Assembly (NCBI GenBank): GCA_964608095.1
Contig: CAZSMK010000102.1
Location: 1 to 64,000, forward strand
Direction of reading: 5' to 3'
DNA: 64,000 nucleotides
Origin: CAZSMK01 sp964608095
GTDB lineage: Bacteria > Sumerlaeota > Sumerlaeia > MWCT01 > JAGHBZ01
Positions 34,312 through 41,762 of this stretch are shown here, piece after piece (the stretch's first letter is position 1; each line of letters starts with the position of its first letter). Under the pieces are notes generated by a model, which was not told the origin of the DNA, ran no database searches, and saw nothing but the letters and a program-made list of their open reading frames with translations. The position numbers and the translations under genes are program-made.

Positions 34312-35329
34312 TCAGAAAATCCTTTCTGATGTTTCTTCGTCATTGTTTTTCATGGTCTGGCCAGCGCTTGCTCGAAACCATGAAGCCAGATGGTTTACAT
34401 TTTTTTGTTGATCGAAATCCTTCTCGATCCGTTGCCGTGCGTTCACACCCTTTTTTCGAACCTCTCCGGGATTTTCAAGACTTCTCATCATCACTTCAGC
34501 AAGCGCTTCGGGAGAGCGTTGAGGTACAATCCACCCTTCCTCTTCATTGTGGATGATTTCCGGTATACCGCCGATCGGCGTCGAGAGACAGGGTGTTTCA
34601 AGCGCCATTGATTCAAGCAATACAGTAGGAAGCGCGTCCTGGTTGCCATCAGTCCCCTTTATACAGGGAGCAATGCACAGCGTTGACTTTGCCAGTAACG
34701 ATTTGACTTCGTCCTGAGGAAGGTTCCCACGAAAGGTGACATAACTCTCGAGGTTCAATTCTTCTGTCATCTTTTTGAGGCGTTGTTCCATTTCGCCCTG
34801 ACCGACTATGTACGCATGGAACTCCTTGCCGGCGTTACCAACAATAGCACACGCCCTGATGAAGTCATCGAATCCCTTTTTCTCGACCAGCCGTCCTACG
34901 CCCGTAAAAATAGCGTTGTCTTCTCGTTGTTCCGGTAGAGCTGGTAGCGAAATGAGCGTGAATATGTTGAACCCCTCATTGGCGAATTAAAGGTTCAAGC
35001 GCAAGTGAAAAGGTTAGCGCCTCGAAACGCCACGGGTCAGAGGGATCGAGTCTGTCACAAAAATAGTGTAACCGATTATGGGACTCCTCGTCCTTTTGTT
35101 TCCATAGATGTTCAAGATGGCGAAAAATCGAGACGGTCGTTAACGGGCGTACAATAGTGATTGATGCGCGAAGCTGTTCAAGAGCGGGATGATGCGGTTC
35201 GTCATCGGGTTGTCGCAAAGAAAAAATATCTATATGTAAGCCTTGTTGTTCGAGGGCAAGCAGTTCGTTAAGAATAAACGTCTCGCTGAGTCTTGGGAAT
35301 TTTTTCAGGATATATGCGACCTTTATCAT
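34312..35329 (-). pseudogene. Broken GT-B glycosyltransferase (WcaL-like), opal codon and internal deletion
   Basis: The N-terminal part, MIKVAYILKKFPRLSETFIL, runs to LALEPLIRQ. A TGA (34976-34978) follows exactly where relatives have Trp, and the frame resumes GVQHIHAHFA, a family hallmark. Near 34940-34948 the frame changes and roughly 110 residues of family sequence are missing. The C-terminal half then reads DNAIFTGVGRLVEKKGFDDF, GNLPQDEVKSLLAKSTLCIAP and PTVLLESMALETPCLST, and ends at 34312. The two pieces would otherwise be called as separate short proteins. The intact homologue would be about 400 residues. Confidence 0.85.
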
Positions 35330-36558
35330 GAGCGATTTTTTGAGGATTTGACTGGTTTAGTGCGCGATGAATTCAGCGTCTTCTCGATTTTTCGGATTTC
35401 TTCCATAAGCGAGCTGAACGCACGGCAATGCAGCGTGGTTAGTGAATGTTCAAGTCGGTCAGATGCAAGCAGTTGGCAAAAATTGGTAACCGAAGATTTA
35501 ATATCCTCGTCAAGCCCGACTGCCCGGCACCAGCCATGTCGCGCAAATGTTTTTGCACGGTTATATTGTTCCAGTTGGGGATAGGTGCGGGGGATTATGA
35601 GCGAAGGTTTACCAATCGAGGCAAGCTCTGTCATCGTGTTATAGCCGCCCATTGAAATCACCGCATCGGATGAACGCAACCAGTCGCCGAAATTCTTCAA
35701 AAAGCGTACGAGCCTTACACGCTCTTGAATCGGCAGAATCGATCTTTTCAACTGGAAAAAATCCGATTCACTCATGAGCGGACCTGAAACGATAAGGCAC
35801 TTGATGTGTGTCTCATCGGCTGCTCTGAGTCCCCTAATGGCTTCCTGAAACAGAGGTAATGCATCACCGCCGCCACCCGCAGTCATCAGAAGAAGGCGTT
35901 CCTGTGTTGTAGTTATCCCAACCTTTTTCCTCAGTCGTTGTGTATCTCCGTGCATAGGATCGGGGGGAATATACCCCATGTATTTAGTCATGGCAGTGAT
36001 GGAATCAGAAAATTCATACGCCTTCACGGCATCGAAAACCTCCGGTTCACCCCATATCCATATCGCATCATATATGCGGCTTATCCATGAAACGAAAGAT
36101 TCTTTGCGCCATTGTACTTTTACCACTTCCGGATCATCCAGTATATCACGCAGTCCAAGAATTATTTTTGTCGATGAATGTTGCTCTTTAAGACGTTCCA
36201 GAGCGGATTTTATCTCATCGGAGATACCGCGCGGATTTTTGTCGATGATAATAACGTCCGGTTGATAGGAAAGTACCGTTCTTTCGATTATATCCTCTCT
36301 TATTCTGAAGATATGGTCATCAGGCATTTTCAGAAAACGTGGATTATAGGTATCCACTCCACTCTTTTTGATACTGGGTATCTTGATGAAATCGTGGCTG
36401 TCAATTTCCGGCTCGAAGAAATTCTGCGCCAGGCATGAGTCGGTTACAGAAAGAACATTGGAGCCCGGAACATTGAGGGCAATAAATTTACTAATTGCAA
36501 AACTACGGCGCAAATGACCAAGACCACAGGAGTCATAATTATAGGTCATGAATTTCAT
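35326..36558 (-). CDS. Predicted glycosyltransferase, GT28/COG4671-like
   Basis: The 410-residue protein has an N-terminal GLGHLRRS motif (YDSCGLGHLRRSFAISKFI) and the C-terminal nucleotide-sugar motif AVISMGGYNTMTELASIGKP near residue 305. IIPRTYPQLEQYNRAKTF follows. This is the arrangement of MurG/GT28-like predicted glycosyltransferases. VSGPLMSESDF near 255 and TAGGGGDALPLF near 225 form the linker and donor loops. It appears intact and is the first gene of the minus-strand glycan cluster. Its stop overlaps the broken WcaL-like gene by ATGA. The sugar and acceptor are unknown. Confidence 0.85.
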   Translation of the reverse strand: MKFMTYNYDSCGLGHLRRSFAISKFIALNVPGSNVLSVTDSCLAQNFFEPEIDSHDFIKIPSIKKSGVDTYNPRFLKMPDDHIFRIREDIIERTVLSYQPDVIIIDKNPRGISDEIKSALERLKEQHSSTKIILGLRDILDDPEVVKVQWRKESFVSWISRIYDAIWIWGEPEVFDAVKAYEFSDSITAMTKYMGYIPPDPMHGDTQRLRKKVGITTTQERLLLMTAGGGGDALPLFQEAIRGLRAADETHIKCLIVSGPLMSESDFFQLKRSILPIQERVRLVRFLKNFGDWLRSSDAVISMGGYNTMTELASIGKPSLIIPRTYPQLEQYNRAKTFARHGWCRAVGLDEDIKSSVTNFCQLLASDRLEHSLTTLHCRAFSSLMEEIRKIEKTLNSSRTKPVKSSKNRS

Positions 36559-36596
36559 AGTTTTTCCTCTGGATTATAATCAATTATTTCATTGTG

Positions 36597-37157
36597 TTAC
36601 ATTACATCCTGGGCATCGCTTACCCGTATGATGTCGCCTGCACTTACACTTCCATTAGTGGGATCATAACGAAGATAAAGATAGCCGCTTGCCGGATTAT
36701 CAAAGATGTCGGGTGAATAGCCGGGATACCCGAACGTCGGCGAACACTCGTCGATACGGTTAGGACCTGAACTCGTGAGCATCCAGCGGGAGGGATTCGC
36801 GTCCGGCTCCGTTCCCAGGGTATAGGTGATGATATGTTTTCCATTCGATGAGTCTATATACCCACCAAACACATCCCTCGGCACACTGCTTATATACGCA
36901 ATAGGAGTGGTCAATCTGCCTTGCCCGTATCCGCCTGCCAACTCGAATTCCGCATAGTCTTCAGGATATGCATTGTTATCTGCATAATACGCCTCGAGTG
37001 CAGTAGCAAGCGTACGATGATCCGATTTTACCGCCGACATCTTCGAACGAACCTGCGCCTCCAGAAAATTCGGAATGGCAATCGCAGCGAGTATCCCGAT
37101 TATGGCGACCACTATGAGAAGCTCGATTAAGGTGAATGCCCGGGAATTTCTTCTCAT
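36597..37157 (-). CDS. Type IV prepilin-like / pseudopilin protein, second copy
   Basis: The 186-residue protein begins MRRNSRA then FTLIELLIVVAIIGILAA, a clear prepilin cleavage region with Glu at mature position 5. It shares with the 279-848 protein the helix ATALEAY, the segment LTTPIAYISSVPRD, and the ending YDPTNGSVSAGDII. It differs in the middle, with ETF-like loops containing SSGPNRIDECSPTFGYPG. It is expected to be an inner-membrane/pseudopilus component. Ten adenines sit before the ATG, and the only ribosome-like site is GGGG 10 bases up. It lies 38 bases upstream of the glycosyltransferase cluster and downstream of a secreted-protein gene. Confidence 0.9.
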   Translation of the reverse strand: MRRNSRAFTLIELLIVVAIIGILAAIAIPNFLEAQVRSKMSAVKSDHRTLATALEAYYADNNAYPEDYAEFELAGGYGQGRLTTPIAYISSVPRDVFGGYIDSSNGKHIITYTLGTEPDANPSRWMLTSSGPNRIDECSPTFGYPGYSPDIFDNPASGYLYLRYDPTNGSVSAGDIIRVSDAQDVM

Positions 37158-37565
37158 TTTTTTTTTACCCCGCTTTTCTCTTATTTTTCTTTATGGCGAT
37201 ACGCACGCTTCAACACACACACTAATATTGATTTGGCTCATGTAATTATTGAGTAGATCTAACACTCAAAAGGATTGCTGCTTCAGGCTTTGTTTTCGAT
37301 TTTCAAGACATCTCCTTTCGTGTTGTAACAACCTCGTTCCTTTTCTAACGCGTATGAGCAAGCCTTTTTGCAGTATATGGAAGGATAATCGGTATAAATC
37401 TAATTTAGCTATACTTCTATTTCATTGCTGCTGTCAACACAACAATTCCTGTTCCGCTCATTCCACCCGTATGCTTTTTAAATCTCTGCCGCCAAAAAGA
37501 AAAAGGAGAACCTTCAAGAGGTTCTCCCGATCTGTTCAAAAAGCAGCAATAATCATGCGTGTGTA
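37158..37565. other. Intergenic gap between prepilin and secreted-protein genes
   Basis: About 400 bases hold the terminator annotated at 37503-37529 near one end and the promoter region of the prepilin gene at the other. The remainder is A/T-rich and pyrimidine-rich without hairpins, repeats or plausible open frames. Confidence 0.5.
37503..37529 (-). terminator. Rho-independent terminator after the 37566-38594 gene
   Basis: On the minus strand GGGAGAACCTCTTGAAGGTTCTCC forms a stem of eight to nine base pairs, followed by TTTTTCTTTTTGG. It lies about 35 bases after the stop codon. The arrangement of secreted-protein gene, terminator and prepilin gene repeats that at 279-2207. Confidence 0.8.
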
Positions 37566-38594
37566 TTATCGATAAAGTTCCCAGCTTGTTCTGACATGCG
37601 TGGGCGGAGAAGGAGTGAGTCGGAAATTGTCGAATTTTCCTCCATGGTCATAGGTCGAGTTACTCGCACCCGGGTCAGATGTCCGGTAGAGCACACCGGC
37701 TTTCCCACGTTGATAAGCAGTGTCGGTGACGGATATTTCAGTCGAATCGACCGTAAAGGTGAGCGAAGACCCTGAAGCCTTGATTCCAAGAGTGTGCCAA
37801 CCTTCAGACACGGGAACAGGAGAGGCAAGAAAATCCGCGACCTGCGGGCTTGCCGTTCCTGCATTTGTCAGGCTCAAATCACGGATGTCATCCCAGGGTT
37901 CGGGTGACGGTTGCTGTCCTATAATCTTTGTGGGATACACACTTCCCTCGGATGAGTCGTAAAGGAGACAATAGCATCCATAGGGGCGGGTTATCCATCC
38001 CGCGCCATCTATAGTGAGTTCCTGGTTGGTCTCATCGGTAGGGTCTTGCTGGATACGAACTGCCATGCCAAGCCTGACGAACTCGTTGTTGACGTTGTTG
38101 AGCGCGGTATGACGCGGTAAGTATACATCTACCAAGAACTCGTAGTTACCGTCATCCCATTCACCAAAGCCAAGACAATTGTACCCTCCATCATCCCCAA
38201 CAAGCACAGCATAGTTGGGAGAGGTGGCGCCGGGACGTGAATTTGAAGGAATAGCAGGAATTGCCCATGCACGATCCGGATTGCTATTGCCGCTTGAGGT
38301 CACGTCAATAACGGGCGACTCGATCTCTCCTGCTCCTTGGGAAGCTTCCGCGGCAAAGACGTTGATATAATTAACATCCGCACCGGAGAGTCCCGCTGTT
38401 CCGTCCGTTAGCAGCGCAAAACTCCAATCCCCGTTCAAGAGACCCTCAGGACCATCGTCGCTATTGCCTCCCCGCTGATTTGGTGTGCCGCTGTCGATCT
38501 GATCAACGAACGTTTCTGAATCTAAGTCCTGAGCAAAACATATCCCGAGGAGGGCAAAAAACAAAATACAATACAACAGAATAGTACGCATCAT
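37566..38594 (-). CDS. Secreted LamG-like/beta-sandwich protein
   Basis: The 342-residue protein has a signal peptide of about 21 residues (LLYCILFFALLGICFAQ). The body is beta-rich, with LGFGEWDDGNYEFLVDVYLP near residue 140 and EGWHTLGIKASGSSLTFTVDST near 270. KAGVLYRTSDPGASNSTYDHGGKFDNFRL near the end resembles the closing strands of LamG or laminarinase-like jelly rolls, in which Asp-Asn-Phe is common. No catalytic motif is seen. The tail PPTHVRTSWELYR resembles that of the 942-2207 protein. AAAGGAGGATAAG precedes the ATG. A terminator and prepilin gene follow. Confidence 0.75.
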   Translation of the reverse strand: MMRTILLYCILFFALLGICFAQDLDSETFVDQIDSGTPNQRGGNSDDGPEGLLNGDWSFALLTDGTAGLSGADVNYINVFAAEASQGAGEIESPVIDVTSSGNSNPDRAWAIPAIPSNSRPGATSPNYAVLVGDDGGYNCLGFGEWDDGNYEFLVDVYLPRHTALNNVNNEFVRLGMAVRIQQDPTDETNQELTIDGAGWITRPYGCYCLLYDSSEGSVYPTKIIGQQPSPEPWDDIRDLSLTNAGTASPQVADFLASPVPVSEGWHTLGIKASGSSLTFTVDSTEISVTDTAYQRGKAGVLYRTSDPGASNSTYDHGGKFDNFRLTPSPPTHVRTSWELYR

Positions 38595-38796
38595 CTTATC
38601 CTCCTTTAACTTTAGATTTGATTGAAACTTTTCTTTTATTTTAAAAGCTTAATCAACAGCAAAAGGAGAAATCGCTCCCTGCGTAATTAAGATATTTATT
38701 CATAAACTTGGTTAAATATTCAAGATTTTTTTGAAAGAAAAGTGCGATCGTTGAACCATTCATAAAATGCCAAATTTTGTATAATGCAAAAACTCT

Positions 38797-39339
38797 ATTG
38801 CTCATGTCGCTGCCTCTAAATCGACGAACATCCTGATCATTGCTACTGCGTTGGTTGCCATCGTGACCGGATCATACCTTTTAGTTTCCACGTATGGCGG
38901 TTCCGGTAAGCCTCCTTCACCACACGTTATACAAAAGGATCAAACAGATGATGACTCTTCTTCGAAGGAAAAGGAAAACATATCTGAAAACCAGGTATCA
39001 GACACACCTGATAAACCCACAACAACCTCAGATTATGATGAAGGTGTCGATCAAAAAGGAAGTATCATTGCAACGATACCAGAAAAGGAGGAAGCGGTTG
39101 AGCACTACAGTTCATTAAGTGGATGGGTAGGTGATGAGAGTGGGAATGCCATCCACGATGCTGAGATTTTTGCAATTTTCTATAAAGAGGATTTGCCGGC
39201 TTCTTTCCTTGATTTCAAAAGAGAGTTGCTTGCCCAAACCGATAAAGAGGGAAGATATCGTATCGAACACGTCTGTACAGGAACACTCTTTCTTGCCGCG
39301 TATAAAAAGGGTGTCTATCCAATGGCGTGGGCTCTATAA
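38797..39339 (+). pseudogene. Truncated membrane-anchored protein with carboxypeptidase-regulatory-like domain
   Basis: The frame is open from 38785, but no ATG lies at its head. Possible starts are ATT at 38797 or TTG at 38851. The sequence TNILIIATALVAIVTGSYLL is a membrane anchor cut into by the TTG start, and an out-of-frame ATG at 38804 suggests a lost base. A Ser/Asp/Glu/Thr-rich linker follows. SGWVGDESGNAIHDAEIFA and TDKEGRYRIEHVCTGTLFLAAYKKGVYP form a carboxypeptidase-regulatory-like beta fold. The domain stops at MAWAL, earlier than usual, with its last codons overlapping the convergent UbiB-like gene by six bases. I read it as a decayed 5' fragment; a short functional gene is possible. 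Confidence 0.5.
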
Positions 39340-41031
39340 TTTTCCGCGTCGCAGGATGGATAAGAGCAACCAGAATCCCATGATACCCGCGATAATAAAT
39401 CCCCCGAGTCCTATAATGGGTATCTCATTCCATTTCGGCGGGAGGTCGGAGAGGACTATCAATGAAGAGCCGATTATGAGGGATGCCAGGACAATGGCGA
39501 AGGAGACACGGTTACTTATTCTTTCGAGCGTATGCATGAAGGGTTTTAATCCGCGGTGCTCGAAGCCGATACCCATCTTCCCCTTCTTTGTCTGTGTAAG
39601 GAGTTCCTCGACCTCGGAAGGGATTTTACGAAGGAGTCCGCTGAGTTCGGATGCGCTTTCGATAATTTCCGATGCGATGCGTTTGGGGTGGAACCGCTGC
39701 ATTTGAATGCGTTCCATAAACGGTTCGGCATGACCGAGAATATCGAAGTCTGGATCGAGTTGTCTGCCCAAGCCTTCTACGCTTCCCAGCGCTTTGATCA
39801 TCAGAAAGAGGTTTGGTTTGAGTCGTAATTTATGTCGGGTAAGGATTTCGAGCAAATGATGCAGAAGCCGGCTCACACGGATTTCTTTCAACGGACGGTA
39901 TAAATGCTGGTCGATAAATTCTATTACCTCTACCTCGAGACGTTCTATGTCAGGTTCTTCGTCATAGGTGGTCAGTTTGAGCATCGCCTCGACTGTTTTT
40001 CGCTCGTTGCGTTTAATCACATGGAAGACGAGTTTTGAGAAATCCTCTCTCTCCTGCTGATTGATTCTACCCATCATGCCAAAATCAAGATAACACGTAA
40101 CATTGTTACGAATAATGAAGACGTTGCCGGGATGTGGGTCGGCATGAAAGAAGCCATGAACAAAGACCTGTTTAAGGATCGAATCCGCGCCACGCCGCGC
40201 TATTTCCTTGAGGTTGTAGTGTTCTTCCTTGAGGCGCTCTATATTGGACGCCTTGATGCCATCGATATATTCCATGGTGAGAATACGTTCGGTGGTCAGT
40301 TTTCTGTATACCTTCGGAACATAGATTTTGGGATCATCCTTGAAATTATGAGCAAACCGTTCGATATGCGAAGCTTCAATACTGTAATTAATTTCTCGTT
40401 CGAGTGTGTGAGCGAATTCGTCCACTATCCTGGTGGGCCGATGCGTTCCCATTTCTTCAATGTGGTGTTCCATGAGTCCCGCGAGGTGCATAAGGATTTC
40501 AAGATCGATTTCAATCGTCTTATGGATTTTTGGACGCTGCACTTTAAGAATCACATCGTCGCCGCTCTTGAGGCGTGCCCGGTGTACCTGCCCGATCGAC
40601 GCCGCTGCAACCGGTGTCTCTTCGATAAACTCGAACAGCTCATCCGGTTCTTTACCCAGCTCCTCCTTGATTATTTCACGGGCTTCCTCGTAAGGAAATG
40701 GAGGGACTTCGTCCTGGAGCTTCGACAATTCGCGGATATAGTCAGGGGGTAATACATCAGGACGAGTCGACATTATTTGCCCCAACTTGATAAAAGTCGG
40801 TCCGAGTTCTTCAATAGCCAGTCTAACCCTCTCAGGGCGTGTGAGCTTCTCGATTTGTTCACGCCGTTTTTTCGATATCATCTGTAACCCTACTTCGATA
40901 TACTGCTCGATTTTGAGAATATCGAGAATATCGCCGAAGCCGTATTTGAAAAGGATATGCAGTATCTGGCGGTACCTGTTGAGGTGACGATACGTTCTGC
41001 CAATAACGGTGAGTTTTCGAATACTTAACAC
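39334..41031 (-). CDS. ubiB: UbiB/ABC1/AarF family atypical kinase
   Basis: The 565-residue protein belongs to the UbiB/ADCK family, which has an atypical kinase fold linked to isoprenoid lipid metabolism. Present are the KxGQ segment (FIKLGQIMSTRPDVLP near residue 75), AAASIGQVHRARL (Ala-rich loop), VILKVQRP (ATP lysine), HGFFHADPHPGNVF (catalytic loop) and CYLDFGMMG (metal loop). Two C-terminal membrane helices are near the end (VSFAIVLASLIIGSSLIVL and IIGLGGFIIAGIMGFWLLLS). GTG start with GGAGA upstream. A small membrane protein gene lies 51 bases further upstream. Confidence 0.92.
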   Translation of the reverse strand: MLSIRKLTVIGRTYRHLNRYRQILHILFKYGFGDILDILKIEQYIEVGLQMISKKRREQIEKLTRPERVRLAIEELGPTFIKLGQIMSTRPDVLPPDYIRELSKLQDEVPPFPYEEAREIIKEELGKEPDELFEFIEETPVAAASIGQVHRARLKSGDDVILKVQRPKIHKTIEIDLEILMHLAGLMEHHIEEMGTHRPTRIVDEFAHTLEREINYSIEASHIERFAHNFKDDPKIYVPKVYRKLTTERILTMEYIDGIKASNIERLKEEHYNLKEIARRGADSILKQVFVHGFFHADPHPGNVFIIRNNVTCYLDFGMMGRINQQEREDFSKLVFHVIKRNERKTVEAMLKLTTYDEEPDIERLEVEVIEFIDQHLYRPLKEIRVSRLLHHLLEILTRHKLRLKPNLFLMIKALGSVEGLGRQLDPDFDILGHAEPFMERIQMQRFHPKRIASEIIESASELSGLLRKIPSEVEELLTQTKKGKMGIGFEHRGLKPFMHTLERISNRVSFAIVLASLIIGSSLIVLSDLPPKWNEIPIIGLGGFIIAGIMGFWLLLSILRRGKL

Positions 41032-41082
41032 AGTTCACGTCTCCATATTTCTTAGATTAAATTTCTGCCATGCGATAGAGTG

Positions 41083-41451
41083 TCAGTGGCTCTTCTGCTT
41101 TAACATCACGCCTGCAACAATAATGGCTCCCATGACGATGAGGATAAGCGGTATAAGGGCAAATTTCAGATCGAGCATTCTTCTGAAGCCGATTGCTATC
41201 GCGATGATGCCTAAGAAGATTGACGCCTCGCTCAGTTTCTTTCCCCTAAAATATCTAATAAGGCTTATCCCGATAAGAATCACACCTATGCCGATAAAGA
41301 GAGAGCCCTCGGGAATAGCATCTTTAGGGAAGAGCCATACTACCCCGATCAAAATCAGAAAAAGTCCCCAGCCTATCGTCTCCAACTGGTCTGGACTTCT
41401 TTTCTTGTGTTTTTTGTCCTGTTCTAATCCCTGTTTTTCTTCGGTGTCCAT
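41083..41451 (-). CDS. Small membrane protein, LiaF/DUF5668-like
   Basis: The 122-residue protein has a charged N-terminal segment of about 25 residues and then four hydrophobic helices in two hairpins. IGWGLFLILIGVVWLFP and GSLFIGIGVILIGISLIRYF are followed by a matching pair. G-x-x-L-I-x-x-G patterns are typical of the membrane region of LiaF-like stress-response proteins. There is no soluble DUF2154-type domain, so it is the membrane half only. GGGGAGG precedes the ATG. It is divergent from the large membrane-protein pair and upstream of ubiB. Confidence 0.75.
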   Translation of the reverse strand: MDTEEKQGLEQDKKHKKRSPDQLETIGWGLFLILIGVVWLFPKDAIPEGSLFIGIGVILIGISLIRYFRGKKLSEASIFLGIIAIAIGFRRMLDLKFALIPLILIVMGAIIVAGVMLKQKSH

Positions 41452-41762
41452 TTTTCCTCCCCTTGTAATCTAATCGTCTACTTATTCGTTTTTCTTCAGT
41501 ATATGCTTAAACGTCATGCCTGAGGATAACATAAACAATAGTTTGGTATCCAGAGAAGTTTGATACGTCAAGTATCTTCTATCGTTTTCATAAAACAAAA
41601 GAAGGAGTTTAGTGTCTCTTTGTTACTATATTTTCGAGGGAGATTACTTTTCTTTCTTTACTTTTTGTCACGAGATTCTGTATCAATTCATAGAAATCTA
41701 TAGTGTGCGGGGGGCAGGTTTGTTGGGAATGAATGTAGGCAGTGTGGATGAGTTGAGATCTC
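41452..41762. other. Divergent intergenic gap
   Basis: About 310 bases separate the minus-strand small membrane protein gene from the plus-strand 702-codon gene. No hairpin, repeat, RNA gene or convincing promoter is visible. It presumably carries promoters for both genes. Confidence 0.4.

Noticed and set aside
33513..34976. Reading TAG and TGA in the two broken glycosyltransferases as recoded sense codons.
   Set aside because: TGA and TAG end ordinary genes elsewhere in the window (for example TGA at 26535 and TAG at 30758), and the same genes also carry deletions. Loss of function is the simpler reading.
37249..37575. A 108-codon plus-strand open frame between the prepilin and secreted-protein genes.
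   Set aside because: It runs through a Rho-independent terminator, has no ribosome site and is Cys/Arg/Ser-rich in an unlikely way.
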